From Martelella alba (GTDB lineage Bacteria > Pseudomonadota > Gammaproteobacteria > Enterobacterales > Enterobacteriaceae): a stretch of DNA of 64,000 nucleotides. Positions within the stretch are counted from its first letter, which is position 1; each line of letters opens with the position of its first letter. The stretch covers positions 1 through 64,000 of the forward strand of contig NZ_SZPQ01000028.1 of NCBI RefSeq assembly GCF_005217455.1, written 5' to 3'. The notes below the pieces were generated by a model. The model did no database searches. It worked only from the letters and a program-made list of their open reading frames with translations, and was not told where the DNA came from. Of the stretch, positions 50,562 through 60,147 are shown in pieces. The position numbers and the translations under genes were made by a program.

Positions 50562-51365
50562 ATGCCATTTAGCATCCGCCTGAGCGATTACGACCCCGAC
50601 CAGGATCCTAGCCTGGCGACGGCAATGCACATTGACATGCCGCAAAATGGCCGGGAAGCGCCTTTCCATCGTCACCGTAAAGGCCAACTGATTATGGCGT
50701 TGCGCGGCGGCATCACCTGCGAGCTGGCCGATGCCCTATGGATGGTCCCGCCGCATTGCGCGGTATGGATCCCCGGTGATACGCCGCACAGCAATCGGGT
50801 AACCGCTAACGCCCGTTTCTGCTTTGTATTTGTGGAGCCCGGTTTCCCGGGTTTACCCGACAAAAGCTGTACCCTGCTTATCTCTCCTTTATTACGGGAA
50901 TTGATTCTGGCCTTGACGCGACAACCGGAGCGTTATGCACTGGATTCGGTCACCGGCCGTATGGCTATCGTGATGCTGGAGCAGCTTTGCCAAATGCCGG
51001 TGGAAAATCTTTATCTGCCTTTCTCCAACCACCCCAAAATCCGCCTGCTTGCCGAGATATTGCATCAATCGCCTGACGATCGACGCACCCTGCCGCAGTG
51101 GGCCGCTTATTTGGCCGTGAGTGAACGGACCTTGGCCAGATTGCTTATCAGGGAAACCGGCATGACATTTGGCCGCTGGCGCCAGCGATTGCAACTGATC
51201 ATCGCCAGCCGCCAACTGGCATCGGGCGTGAGCGTACAGCGGGTGGCGGAAAATCTGGGGTACGATTCGCCTTCGGCGTTTATCACCATGTTCAAGAAAG
51301 CGCTGGGCAAATCCCCGGGGCACTATTTTTCCGCGATAACGGCTGTTGGGGAAGCTTATCGTTGA
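50562..51365 (+). CDS. nimR: AraC-family regulator NimR
   Basis: 267 residues. N-terminal cupin sensor (about 15-110, with FHRHRKGQLI and VWIPGDTPHSN) and C-terminal double HTH (about 165-260, with LAVSERTLARLLIRETGMTF, shortened to SERTLARLL, and VAENLGYDSPSAFITMFKK). The pairing with a divergent nimT matches E. coli nimR (yeaM). In the 108-base gap, TATAAT (50524-50529) is a likely -10, and AATGAC...GTCATT (50527-50532 and 50551-50556) is a possible operator. E. coli NimR represses nimT. Confidence 0.88.
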   Translation: MPFSIRLSDYDPDQDPSLATAMHIDMPQNGREAPFHRHRKGQLIMALRGGITCELADALWMVPPHCAVWIPGDTPHSNRVTANARFCFVFVEPGFPGLPDKSCTLLISPLLRELILALTRQPERYALDSVTGRMAIVMLEQLCQMPVENLYLPFSNHPKIRLLAEILHQSPDDRRTLPQWAAYLAVSERTLARLLIRETGMTFGRWRQRLQLIIASRQLASGVSVQRVAENLGYDSPSAFITMFKKALGKSPGHYFSAITAVGEAYR

Positions 51366-51434
51366 TAACACGGTATTTTGCCCTTTCGATGAAAGGGATG
51401 AATAACCGCGCTTACCGCCGCGAGGCAACGTGAA

Positions 51435-52337
51435 TCATTCAGCGGAATCAGCGGTGGTCTTGTCGGCGAAGCGGTCGCATAGATAATCGATAAACAACCG
51501 CGTTTTCAACGGAAGATACGGTCCCGAAGGCCATAACAGCCATAATGACTCCGTGCGGATGGCGTATTCGTCCAATACACTCACCAGTGAGCCGTCCGCC
51601 AGCGCGCAACGGACAACATAATTCGGCAACCACGCCAGGCCAACGCCCCGTAAGGCGAAATCCAGCCGTCCCTGGCTATTATTACAGATCAGGGTGGCCG
51701 GTAGAGCGCCGGCGATTGACTCTATGCCGCGCAATTGCCAGGGTTCCAGTTTACCGTTATGGGGAAAACGGTAATGCAGACAGGCGTGCCGCTCGAGATC
51801 CTGCGGCGTTTGCGGTATTCCCGCTCGGGCCAGATAGTCGGGTGAGGCGACGACTTTGGAGCCGAATGTCGCCAGTTTTCTGGCTGCCAGCCGGGAGTCC
51901 GCTATATGGCCGCTTCGGATCACCACATCAAAACTTTCTTCGATCACATTCACCATGCGATCGGAAAAGTCCAGCTCAATGTCGATCTCCGGCCAGGCCA
52001 GGGCAAAATCGGCCAGAAAGGGCGCGGCCATGCTCTCTTCCGCCAGACTAATTTTTAATTTGCCTCTGGGATATTCCCGGATTTGGCGCAATTGGTTTTC
52101 GGCATCCTGCACCGCCCGCAAAATAGCCACACTGTTGCGATAGAACCGGATTCCTTCTTCAGTTAAAGCGATACTGCGGGTACTCCGGTTTAGCAAGCGC
52201 ACCTGCAACCGAGCTTCGAGGCGCGCTATCCCCTTACTGACCGCCGATGGCGAAATAGCGGCTAACCGAGCCGCTTCGACAAAACTGCCCGCTTTCGCCA
52301 CTTGTACGAATAATTCCAGTCCGCCCAAATGGTCCAT
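51435..52337 (-). CDS. LysR-family transcriptional regulator
   Basis: 300 residues. N-terminal winged HTH (about 1-60, FVEAARLAAISPSAVSKGIARLE region) and C-terminal substrate-binding domain. It resembles the CrgA/AaeR-like subgroup (IRSGHIADSRLAARKLATF). The ATG at 52337 follows GGAGTGATT and leaves the palindrome at 52350-52367 as an upstream operator. An ATG at 52352 would start inside that palindrome. Divergent from an MFS efflux gene, its likely target. Confidence 0.88.
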   Translation of the reverse strand: MDHLGGLELFVQVAKAGSFVEAARLAAISPSAVSKGIARLEARLQVRLLNRSTRSIALTEEGIRFYRNSVAILRAVQDAENQLRQIREYPRGKLKISLAEESMAAPFLADFALAWPEIDIELDFSDRMVNVIEESFDVVIRSGHIADSRLAARKLATFGSKVVASPDYLARAGIPQTPQDLERHACLHYRFPHNGKLEPWQLRGIESIAGALPATLICNNSQGRLDFALRGVGLAWLPNYVVRCALADGSLVSVLDEYAIRTESLWLLWPSGPYLPLKTRLFIDYLCDRFADKTTADSAE

Positions 52338-52349
52338 AATCACTCCATT

Positions 52350-52367
52350 CATGACAACATTGTCATG
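52350..52367. promoter_or_regulatory. LysR operator-like palindrome
   Basis: CATGACAA-CA-TTGTCATG, 8-base perfect arms, in the gap between the LysR gene and the divergent MFS gene and next to the regulator start. Probable autoregulatory and activation site. Confidence 0.6.
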
Positions 52368-52471
52368 AGAGAAATGAATACTAGCGTATTTTTCTTTAAT
52401 TGATTAACTAATATTGTTATCTCGACCCGTCCGCCGGAGAAGGGTAAGTCACGCCAAGGGATAATTCGCTG

Positions 52472-53632
52472 ATGATAAAAGTCTTACTGGTATTGATGTT
52501 GGGGGCGTTTGTATCGCAAACCACCGAATATTTGCCTATCGGCCTGCTAACCCGCATCGCCGACGACCTTCAGGTCAATCCGGCAGAGGTGGGCATTCTG
52601 GTGACCGGTTATGCCTGGATCATCACCCTGACGGTAATTCCCATTACCTTGCTGACCAACCACATCGACCGTCGCCCATTGTTCCTTGTTTTGTTGGGGA
52701 TCATTACCCTGTGCAACGGTCTGGCGTTATTTACCCATACCTGGGGCTTGCTGATGGCGTTGCGGATCGTGGCGGCGCTGGGACACGGCGTGTTCTGGTC
52801 CAGCCTGGCGTCCTATGCGGTTCGCATCGCGCCGGATATGCCGGCCAGCCGGGCGACCGCCTGGGTATTTTCCGGCATCTCGCTGTCCATTGTGGGCGGC
52901 GTACCGTTGGCCACCGCATTGGGGCAGGCCTTTGACTGGCAGCAGGGATTTGCGGTTTTTGGCGCGTGCGGTTTGCTGATTTTAATCATGGGCTATTTCT
53001 GGTTGCCGTCGGTTAAGATCAACGCTCGCGGCGGTGCCAGCTTTCCTCGCCGCAATTGGCCGCTTTACGGCGCGGCCCTGGCGACGCTGCTGATAATCAC
53101 CGCCCACTTTAACGGCTATACCTATATTACGCCGCTGGCGGCCAATACCCTGGGATTGCACGGCGTCTTGTTGCCGCTGGCGCTATTGGTGTTCGGCCTG
53201 GCGGGCGCCGCGGGCACCTTGCTGGCCGGCTGGCTAAGCCCTCGTCCCATCCGTCTCGCGGCCGGTTCCGCGGCGGCTATCGTCGTCAGCCAATTGCTGA
53301 TGTTGTGGTTGGCTCGTTATCCGGGGGTGCCCTGGCTGGTGATGGCGATGTGGGGAGCGGCGATCGCCATGCTTATCATTGGGTTACAAAGCTGGGTCAT
53401 CGAATTGGCGCCGGAACAGGCCGAAGCGGCCTCGGCGTTGTATGTGATGACATTCAATATCGGCATCGGCGCGGGGGCCATGTCGGGTGGCGTGTGGATG
53501 GATCATTTCGGCGCCGGTATGCTATTGCGAATGGGTTCCGGATTGGGCGTGGTCGCCTTATGCAGTTTCCTCTTGCCGGCTTATTTACAACGTAGGCGAA
53601 AAGCGCGTTCGTCCCGGCGCTTAATGCGTTAA
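52472..53632 (+). CDS. MFS efflux transporter (SotB/DHA1-like)
   Basis: 386 residues, 12 predicted helices. The start VSQTTEYLPIGLLTRIADDL and the QSWVIELAPEQAEAASALY region match SotB/YdhP-type DHA1 exporters of sugars or drugs. DHA1 motif A-like LTNHIDRRPLF is between helices 2 and 3. Probably controlled by the divergent LysR regulator. The C-terminus is basic (QRRRKARSSRRLMR). Confidence 0.87.
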   Translation: MIKVLLVLMLGAFVSQTTEYLPIGLLTRIADDLQVNPAEVGILVTGYAWIITLTVIPITLLTNHIDRRPLFLVLLGIITLCNGLALFTHTWGLLMALRIVAALGHGVFWSSLASYAVRIAPDMPASRATAWVFSGISLSIVGGVPLATALGQAFDWQQGFAVFGACGLLILIMGYFWLPSVKINARGGASFPRRNWPLYGAALATLLIITAHFNGYTYITPLAANTLGLHGVLLPLALLVFGLAGAAGTLLAGWLSPRPIRLAAGSAAAIVVSQLLMLWLARYPGVPWLVMAMWGAAIAMLIIGLQSWVIELAPEQAEAASALYVMTFNIGIGAGAMSGGVWMDHFGAGMLLRMGSGLGVVALCSFLLPAYLQRRRKARSSRRLMR

Positions 53633-53772
53633 CCATCGCGAAAACGTTTCGTCAAAGCAGGCATCGGCGCCAGGGGATTATCAATATCGCGGAGGTAAGC
53701 GCCATAAACAGGCCGATATCTTGACCCCCTGGCGCATATCCCCGTTACGGCACAGTCTGTGCGCCCGGCCCG

Positions 53773-54426
53773 CTAATCAAACCAGCAGCCGCCGTGATGG
53801 GTAATACTCTCCAGGCTGGCCAATATCTCTTCCGGCACGATTCGCGTCAACGATAATGGCGGCAGTCGATGCGGATCGAAAAAATCCAATTCCAGGGAAT
53901 CTTCGCATAACCGTAATTGACCGCCGCGTTCTGTGCAATGGAATATTAATTTATAGACATGCCAGGGATAAGGCGGATGGCCATGGAGGTTCCGATCCCA
54001 GACGCCCAGCAAACGCTCCGCGCCCACCAGCAATCCGGTCTCTTCGCGAACCTCGCGGCAAACGGCGTTGGATGGCGTATCGCCCACATCGGCCCAGCCG
54101 CCGGGCAGGCTCCACAATTTATCATCCGCCTCCCTGACCATCAGGACTTTGCCGTCCCGAACGATAACCGCCCGGGTATCCACTTTGGGTGTGGCATAGC
54201 CTTGCTGGTTTTCAAATAACGCCCGCAGCGGCGCCGTTGGCGTCGACAGTTGGCCGGCCATCAATTGCGCCGCTATTTCGCGTAATTCCGCATAACGTTC
54301 AATATCATATCGGTCCCGGGTAAACGTCAGCCCGGTTTGCGCCAATGCCTGTATTTTTTGCGCAATGGCGTAAAGCGATAATTCTGCGGCCCCTTCAGTT
54401 TTGTTTCCCGGATATGACGCGGTCAT
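53773..54426 (-). CDS. Nudix hydrolase with N-terminal extension
   Basis: 217 residues. A helical N-domain (about 1-75) typical of the 'NUDIX hydrolase N-terminal' family is followed by the Nudix fold. The Nudix box reads GGWADVG...CREVREETGL, with the REVREETG core intact and Asp at the first Glu position. It probably hydrolyses a nucleoside diphosphate derivative such as ADP-ribose or CDP-choline. The ATG at 54426 is chosen: the frame extends to an ATG at 54519, but the extra residues look like non-coding sequence, and GAAGAGAA lies before 54426. Confidence 0.83.
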   Translation of the reverse strand: MTASYPGNKTEGAAELSLYAIAQKIQALAQTGLTFTRDRYDIERYAELREIAAQLMAGQLSTPTAPLRALFENQQGYATPKVDTRAVIVRDGKVLMVREADDKLWSLPGGWADVGDTPSNAVCREVREETGLLVGAERLLGVWDRNLHGHPPYPWHVYKLIFHCTERGGQLRLCEDSLELDFFDPHRLPPLSLTRIVPEEILASLESITHHGGCWFD

Positions 54427-54558
54427 GACGTTCTCTTCAGCTAGGGTGGTAAATGAGGATAGTATAGAGAATGCTAAACCCATCATACCCCACGTTGCCG
54501 CTTTGTCGGCGGCGTGCATTGTTTTAGGTGGGATGAATGATGACAGGAGATTGATCAG

Positions 54559-54693
54559 ATGATTGCCGGCGACCCGTTTTCCCGCGAAGGACTGATTTGC
54601 GGTCTATGTATTGAGGAATGGGATCCGCTGTTTGGTATGCTGGCGGATAAGTCAACGCAACAACTGCCGCCGGCGTTGTCTTCGCTGTTATAG
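54559..54693 (+). CDS. Possible small protein upstream of the CoA-transferase gene
   Basis: 44 codons (begins MIAGDPFSREGLICGLC, ends LSSLL). AGGAG is 9 bases upstream of the ATG. No family is recognised. Two cysteines in CGLC resemble a metal or disulfide motif but prove nothing. It lies 87 bases before the CoA-transferase start and could be cotranscribed or chance. Confidence 0.25.
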   Translation: MIAGDPFSREGLICGLCIEEWDPLFGMLADKSTQQLPPALSSLL

Positions 54694-54779
54694 ATTGACC
54701 CATCCTGTCCGGCGGGGAACACACTATCGGCCCTGTTCAGGTAGGGCTATCCAGGCGGAATGCTTAATCGGGAGGCGTT

Positions 54780-56156
54780 ATGCCACCATTCGAGATATTG
54801 AAATCGCTTTGGGCATTAGCGAACTTGCCCGCCGAGGCGTTGGATTGGGCGACGTTGACGGGCGCCGACCCGGTATTTCCTTCCTCTTTCGCCGTAGGCG
54901 CCGCGGCGCAAAGCGCTATCGCCGCCGCGGCGCTGGCCGCCTGCGAACTGGGGCATGCCCGGGGGGCATCCCGTCAGCGCCTGGCCGTCGATATGCGGCA
55001 CGCGGCCATCGAATGCACCGGCTCGTTTCGGCTGGACGGCCGGGAACCTTCATTATGGGATCCGTTTTCCGGCCTTTACCGCTGCGCTGACGGTTATGTG
55101 CGTGTTCACGCCAATTTCGCCCATCATCGCGAAGGGGCATTAAAATTGCTAAGGCTCGATCCGGCGACGGCGACACGTGCGGACGCCGAGCAGGCATTGC
55201 TGGCCTGGCGGGCGATGGATTATGAGCAGGCCGCCGCGCAACAAGGTTTGGTGGCGACCGCGCTCCGGCGTTTCGATGAATGGGACGCCACGCCGCAGGG
55301 ACAAGCGATTGCCGGACAGCCGCTGTTGACCATCAGTCGTATCGGCGATGCGCCGCCGCTGACTCTGCCGGTCCTCGGCGCGGATCAACCCCCGTTGACC
55401 CGGTTGCGGGTATTGGATCTTACCCGAATTTTGGCCGGTCCGGTGGGCGGACGGGCCTTGGCGGCGTTGGGCGCCGACGTGATGCTGGTGAATTCGCCCT
55501 TCTTGCCCAACATTGATGCCATTGCCGATACCAGCCGCGGCAAACGCTCCGCGCACATCGATCTGTTAACCGAAACCGGGCGCGCCAAGCTTTGGCAATT
55601 GATCGCCCAAGCTCACGTTTTTTCGCAGGGCTATCGTCCTGGTGGATTGGCTGAACGGGGCTTTTCGCCTGAAGCGCTGGCTGAACGCCGGCCGGGAATA
55701 GTCTGTGTTTCCCTGACTGCCTACGGAACTCAGGGACCTTGGGCGGACCGGCGCGGTTTCGATTCGCTGGTGCAAACCGCCATGGGCTTCAATCATGCCG
55801 AGGGGGAAGCCGCGGGCGATGGCCGACCGCGAGCGCTGCCCATGCAGATTCTCGATCAGGCTACCGGTTACCTGATGGCTTTCGGCGCGGCGGCGGCGCT
55901 TTATCGCCAGCGCCGTGAAGGCGGCAGCTGGCTGGTGGACGTCTCTTTGGCCCAGACAGGCCAATGGCTGCGCGGCCTGGGCAGGATAGCGGGCGGGTTG
56001 CGCATGGCCCGCCCCGATGCTGGCCCTTATTGCATCACTGAACTGTCCGGTTTCGGCGAGCTGTACGCCGTGCGCCCCAGCGCGCAACTCGCCCGCACTC
56101 CCGCCGGGTATGCCCGGCCTTCAATGCCGCCGGGCAGCCATGCGGCGGCCTGGTGA
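54780..56156 (+). CDS. Class III (CaiB/BaiF-type) CoA-transferase, apparently permuted
   Basis: 458 residues. The motif normally at the N-terminus of this family (RVLDLTRILAGPVGGRALAA, near residue 207) is here in the middle, and ILDQATGYLMAFGAAAAL with the expected catalytic Asp is near 358. Residues 60-150 contain the DP-GLYRCADGYV segment that normally comes in the later half. So the large-domain halves look swapped or duplicated. The C-terminal GFGELYAVRPSAQL block is complete. It would move CoA between carboxylic acids. Partners are unknown. GGGAGG precedes the ATG. Confidence 0.78.
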   Translation: MPPFEILKSLWALANLPAEALDWATLTGADPVFPSSFAVGAAAQSAIAAAALAACELGHARGASRQRLAVDMRHAAIECTGSFRLDGREPSLWDPFSGLYRCADGYVRVHANFAHHREGALKLLRLDPATATRADAEQALLAWRAMDYEQAAAQQGLVATALRRFDEWDATPQGQAIAGQPLLTISRIGDAPPLTLPVLGADQPPLTRLRVLDLTRILAGPVGGRALAALGADVMLVNSPFLPNIDAIADTSRGKRSAHIDLLTETGRAKLWQLIAQAHVFSQGYRPGGLAERGFSPEALAERRPGIVCVSLTAYGTQGPWADRRGFDSLVQTAMGFNHAEGEAAGDGRPRALPMQILDQATGYLMAFGAAAALYRQRREGGSWLVDVSLAQTGQWLRGLGRIAGGLRMARPDAGPYCITELSGFGELYAVRPSAQLARTPAGYARPSMPPGSHAAAW

Positions 56157-56298
56157 TAAAGACTCTTGTCCGGCGGCGGGCGAGAGTCTTGCGCGGCAAT
56201 CCTCGACCTGGCGGTAAAAAACGCCAATGCGCGCGTGAAAAGCGCGAGGCGCTGCGCACTTTCTGCGTTGGGTATGACCCGAGGACGCGTCAGGCGTG

Positions 56299-57198
56299 TT
56301 ATTTCCCTGTCAGGCGGTCCTGATTTACAGCGTCGGAGAACGTTTTTGTCATGGCGGCGATAACAGCCTGAACGCGCCCTGCCGACCAGACATCCGGGTT
56401 GATGACCAACCAGATATCGGCGGATCCGCTTCGGTCGGGCATGATATTTATCAGTTCGGGACAGTATTTTTGTACGATTTCCCGGGCCATCATACCGATA
56501 CCCAGACCCTGGCGAAGCGCTTCGAAATACACCCATTGCGATGTGGTTTCCAGCGCGATACGACCATTGGTCAAGGGCTCTTCGCACAGGGCCTGCCAAT
56601 ATTGCGGCACGGCTTCTTCAGGAAACATCACCAGATCGTGGCCCTGAAAAGCGGTGCCCGGCTTTGGCCGGCCTCGCCGGCGCACATAATTTTCAGCGGC
56701 GTACAAACCCAGCCGGAACGTCGCCAGACGACGGATAATCACGTTGTCGTCAGTAGGACGGGCGCTGCGTATGGCAATATCGGCCTCGCCGCGCCGTATG
56801 TCGACAACGGCGGGGGCGGTGGATAACGTCACGCCGATATGGGGCGCGGTGCGTTGCAGCTCCTCCAGCGCGGCCAGGAGAAAATACCGGGCCAGCGCGT
56901 CGGTGGAGGCAATACGCACCTTCCCCGTCAACGTTCCATCCATTCCCACGCTTTTTCGCTCTATGGAGGCGGCCATTGCCTCCATTTGCTCCATATCGGG
57001 CAGTAACCGCCTACCGCTATCGGTCAGGTGATAGCCCTCCGGCGAGCGGCGGAATAAGGCGGTGCGCAGTTCCCGCTCCAGCGCGCGCAGCCGCCGGGCT
57101 ACCGTGGCCTGATCAACGCCGAGACTTGTCGCCGCGGCGCGCAGACTGCCGGTGCGGGCAACCGCCAGGACGTACCGCGCATTATCCCAATTCATCAT
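56299..57198 (-). CDS. LysR-family transcriptional regulator
   Basis: 299 residues. N-terminal HTH (ARTGSLRAAATSLGVDQATV, residues 14-33) and C-terminal sensor domain with TDALARYFLLAALEEL and QGLGIGMMAREIVQKY. The whole protein resembles the subgroup with SLRAAA-type helices that regulate efflux pumps. Divergent from a DHA2 MFS gene 102 bases away, the likely target. Confidence 0.87.
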   Translation of the reverse strand: MMNWDNARYVLAVARTGSLRAAATSLGVDQATVARRLRALERELRTALFRRSPEGYHLTDSGRRLLPDMEQMEAMAASIERKSVGMDGTLTGKVRIASTDALARYFLLAALEELQRTAPHIGVTLSTAPAVVDIRRGEADIAIRSARPTDDNVIIRRLATFRLGLYAAENYVRRRGRPKPGTAFQGHDLVMFPEEAVPQYWQALCEEPLTNGRIALETTSQWVYFEALRQGLGIGMMAREIVQKYCPELINIMPDRSGSADIWLVINPDVWSAGRVQAVIAAMTKTFSDAVNQDRLTGK

Positions 57199-57300
57199 TC
57201 CCTCTGCATTTTTGCTGTGGGCAGCCCGATTCGCGCTGCGTTTTTAAACCCATGGTTTTCTTTTACGCTGCTAATCTTGTTTCGCCAACAGGAAAACGTT

Positions 57301-58650
57301 ATGTCGCAATTCACATCTATCCCCGGTCGGCCATTTCAGTTTCAGACCCTATTGGTGCTGTGCGCCGGCATGTTTATGGCAATTCTGGATGTGAACGTCA
57401 TCAATATCGCGACGGTCGCTATCCAATCCCGCTTCAATGCCTCCCTTTCGGCGCTGACCTGGGCGGTGGATGCCTATAACCTGGCGCTTTCCAGTTTGAT
57501 GCTTTCCGCTGGCGTATTCACTGATCGCTATGGCGCCCGTCGTATATGGTTGCTTGGGCTAGTGGTGTTTACCGGTATGTCGGTGGGATGCGGATTAAGC
57601 GGGTCGATGGATTTGTTAATCGTGCTGCGCTTATTGCAAGGAAGCGGTGCGGCGCTGTTCATTCCGGCCTCATTTTCCTTGTTATCCCTTATCTGGCCGG
57701 AGAGGGCCGCCAGACAGCGGGCCATCGGCTTGTTTGGCGGTATTGTCGCCATCGCCGCGGCGATGGGGCCGATATTGGGCGGCTTCCTGGTCGGCTGTTT
57801 TGGCTGGCGCAGTTTATTTCTGATAAATTTTCCCATGGGTTGCTATGGGGTTATGGCGGGCCGCCGGCTATTGCCCCGTTCGGCGGGCGGCAAAAGGACG
57901 GGACTGGATGCGGCGGGCCAATTACTGGGAATCGCCACGCTGGGCGGGTTCAGTTACGTGCTGATCCAATTTCCGTCGCAGGAATGGTCAAAGAGCGCGC
58001 TGCCGGTTGTCTGTTTGTTTTCGTTACTGGGGGCGGCGGCGTTTATCGCGGCGGAGCGCCGTGCCGTTTCCCCGATGTTGCCGTTAGCGTTCTTTCGCTA
58101 CCGCGCATTTAATCTTGCCAATATTACCGGCTTTGGCATTAACGCGTGTTATTTCGGCAGTTTGTATGCGTTAAGCCTGATCATGCAACAACAATGGCGT
58201 TATACGCCGCTGCAAACAGGAATGGCGTTGCTGCCGCTGGCAGTCTGCCTGATGGTGGGCAATTTGCTGGCCGGCCGTTTGATGTCGCGTTGGGGCGTGA
58301 AAAAACAGATGGTGGCCGGGTTGGCGGCGAGTGCGTTAGGCTATGCCGCCATGCTGTGCCTGACCCCGGGAATCACCCTTTATGCCATTATCGCCATGGC
58401 GTTACTGGCTGGCGGCACCGCGTTTGTCGTACCGCCCATGACGGCCACGATCCTGGCCGGCAGTACCGCCGGGACGGCTGGCACAGCCTCCGCCATCCAT
58501 ACCGCAATCCGGCAAACCGGCTCCTTGCTGGGCATAGCGCTGGCCGGACTGACCCTGTCACAGGCCGGCTCGCCCCTGACGCTGATAATGACGGTGTCGG
58601 CATTGTTCCATGGGGGACTGGCGCTGGTCATAGGCGTATTTCTGCCTTGA
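57301..58650 (+). CDS. MFS DHA2-family drug efflux transporter
   Basis: 449 residues with about 14 predicted helices. FMAILDVNVINIATVAIQ is the DHA2 motif D1, and GVFTDRYGARRIWLLGL is motif A. It resembles QacA/SmvA-type pumps for cationic drugs. The ATG at 57301 is preferred to an in-frame upstream ATG at 57217, which would add a stretch of non-family residues. The stop is one base from the opposing methyltransferase stop, a convergent pair. Confidence 0.88.
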   Translation: MSQFTSIPGRPFQFQTLLVLCAGMFMAILDVNVINIATVAIQSRFNASLSALTWAVDAYNLALSSLMLSAGVFTDRYGARRIWLLGLVVFTGMSVGCGLSGSMDLLIVLRLLQGSGAALFIPASFSLLSLIWPERAARQRAIGLFGGIVAIAAAMGPILGGFLVGCFGWRSLFLINFPMGCYGVMAGRRLLPRSAGGKRTGLDAAGQLLGIATLGGFSYVLIQFPSQEWSKSALPVVCLFSLLGAAAFIAAERRAVSPMLPLAFFRYRAFNLANITGFGINACYFGSLYALSLIMQQQWRYTPLQTGMALLPLAVCLMVGNLLAGRLMSRWGVKKQMVAGLAASALGYAAMLCLTPGITLYAIIAMALLAGGTAFVVPPMTATILAGSTAGTAGTASAIHTAIRQTGSLLGIALAGLTLSQAGSPLTLIMTVSALFHGGLALVIGVFLP

Positions 58651-58651
58651 C

Positions 58652-59323
58652 TCAGGCCCGGCGACAGCACAGCGTGGCATGATCCCACCACGGATTCTCG
58701 CGCACCGCCGTATCGAAGAGGGTAAAACCATTGTCTTTGAGTTCCTGTTCCAGCAGCGACAAGGGCATCAGGGTTCGCCAGGGGTTCCCGTTGAGCAGCA
58801 ATTGGTGGGTTTCATGGCGATAGCGTTGCCGATCGATTGACTGTTTGGGGTAGCCGCACATGCTGCTGACAATAAAAATGCCTTGCGGTTTGAGAACCCG
58901 CTTAATTTGTTGATAACATTGCCTGCGTTGTTCATCAATCAGGCAATGTAAGCAACTGCCGTCGAAGACCAAATCGAACCAGTGATTTCCATAAGATCCC
59001 AAACGACAAACGTCATCTTCCCTGAATTCGGCCGTCAGACCCGCACTGAAAAATAACGCCCTTGCCCAGTTGATCGCAGTGGGCGAAATGTCGACGCCAT
59101 GAACTTCATAACCCGCCCGTGCCAGGTAGAGCGAGGCCATTGCGCCATTGCCGCAGCCCAGATCCAGACAAACACCGCCTGGCGCCGGCAGAATATCCCC
59201 TGCATCAAGTCTTTGCATCGTTTCCGACAAGCGGCTCCAAGCCCGTTCGTATCCCTCGCCGGTCCAGGCCGACTGATTATTTTCCCTAAGTTGCCTATAG
59301 TGCCGCTCGTAAATTTCCATCAT
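58652..59323 (-). CDS. Class I SAM-dependent methyltransferase
   Basis: 223 residues. SAM motif I VCLDLGCGNGAMA (about residues 51-63), motif II EVHGVDIS, and the later FDLVFDGSCLHCLI are intact. The GSCLHC and CGYPKQ cysteines resemble those of thiopurine- or tellurite-type methyltransferases (TehB-like), but that is only a weak hint. Monocistronic and convergent with the DHA2 pump. Substrate unknown. Confidence 0.82.
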   Translation of the reverse strand: MMEIYERHYRQLRENNQSAWTGEGYERAWSRLSETMQRLDAGDILPAPGGVCLDLGCGNGAMASLYLARAGYEVHGVDISPTAINWARALFFSAGLTAEFREDDVCRLGSYGNHWFDLVFDGSCLHCLIDEQRRQCYQQIKRVLKPQGIFIVSSMCGYPKQSIDRQRYRHETHQLLLNGNPWRTLMPLSLLEQELKDNGFTLFDTAVRENPWWDHATLCCRRA

Positions 59324-59370
59324 CGATTTTCTAACGTCTTGAGAAGAAACAGGGCAGGCCGATGCCGCGA

Positions 59371-60147
59371 TTATGCCGCGATAAAGCGACTGAGGAACGC
59401 CCGGGTACGGGGATGACTCGGGTTGCCGATGACCTGTTCCGCGCTGCCTTGCTCCAGCACCACGCCACCATCCATAAACACCACCCGATCGGCGGCTTCC
59501 CGGGCAAAACCTATTTCATGGGTGACGATAATCATCGTCAAACCTTGCTCGGCCAGGGTTCGCATGGTGGCCAGGACCTCCCCGACCAGCTCGGGGTCCA
59601 ACGCGGAAGTCGGCTCGTCGAACAGCATCAAGGTGGGTTTGATCGCCAGTGCCCGGGCGATGGCGACGCGTTGCTGCTGGCCGCCGGAAAGCTGACGAGG
59701 CCAGGCATCCGCCTTATCGCTGAGCCCCACCGTCGCCAGAAGGTCTTTGGCATGCGCCACGGCGTCCCGCCGTGAAAATTTATGCACCCCGATGGGCGCC
59801 TCAATAATATTTTGCAATACCGTCATGTGCGGATACAGGTTGAACTGCTGAAACACCATGCCGATTTTACGGCGTTGCAGGGCAATTCTGCGCGCCGACA
59901 AGCGATGTAACACGCCTTTTCTGAGTTCGTAGCCGATCTGTTCTCCGCCGACCATAATGGAACCGGCGTTCATATCCTCCAGATGGTTAATACAGCGGAG
60001 AAACGTGGATTTTCCCGAGCCGGATGGGCCGAGAATGACCACCACTTCGCCGGGATAAATATCCAGATCGATGCCCTTCAACACCTCTATGTCGCCATAG
60101 CTTTTTTGTACGTTACGAGCGCGTACCAGAGGTTCGGCCTGATTCAT
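59371..60147 (-). CDS. Polar amino-acid ABC transporter ATPase (GlnQ-like)
   Basis: 258 residues. Walker A GPSGSGKST (40-48), Q-loop near VFQQFNLYPHMTV, signature LSGGQQQR (about 151-158), Walker B LMLFDEPTSALDPELVG. The ILG-GSGKST and D-loop pattern is that of the GlnQ/HisP/ArtP group. The start overlaps the permease stop by 4 bases. Last gene of a five-gene minus-strand operon. Confidence 0.92.
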   Translation of the reverse strand: MNQAEPLVRARNVQKSYGDIEVLKGIDLDIYPGEVVVILGPSGSGKSTFLRCINHLEDMNAGSIMVGGEQIGYELRKGVLHRLSARRIALQRRKIGMVFQQFNLYPHMTVLQNIIEAPIGVHKFSRRDAVAHAKDLLATVGLSDKADAWPRQLSGGQQQRVAIARALAIKPTLMLFDEPTSALDPELVGEVLATMRTLAEQGLTMIIVTHEIGFAREAADRVVFMDGGVVLEQGSAEQVIGNPSHPRTRAFLSRFIAA

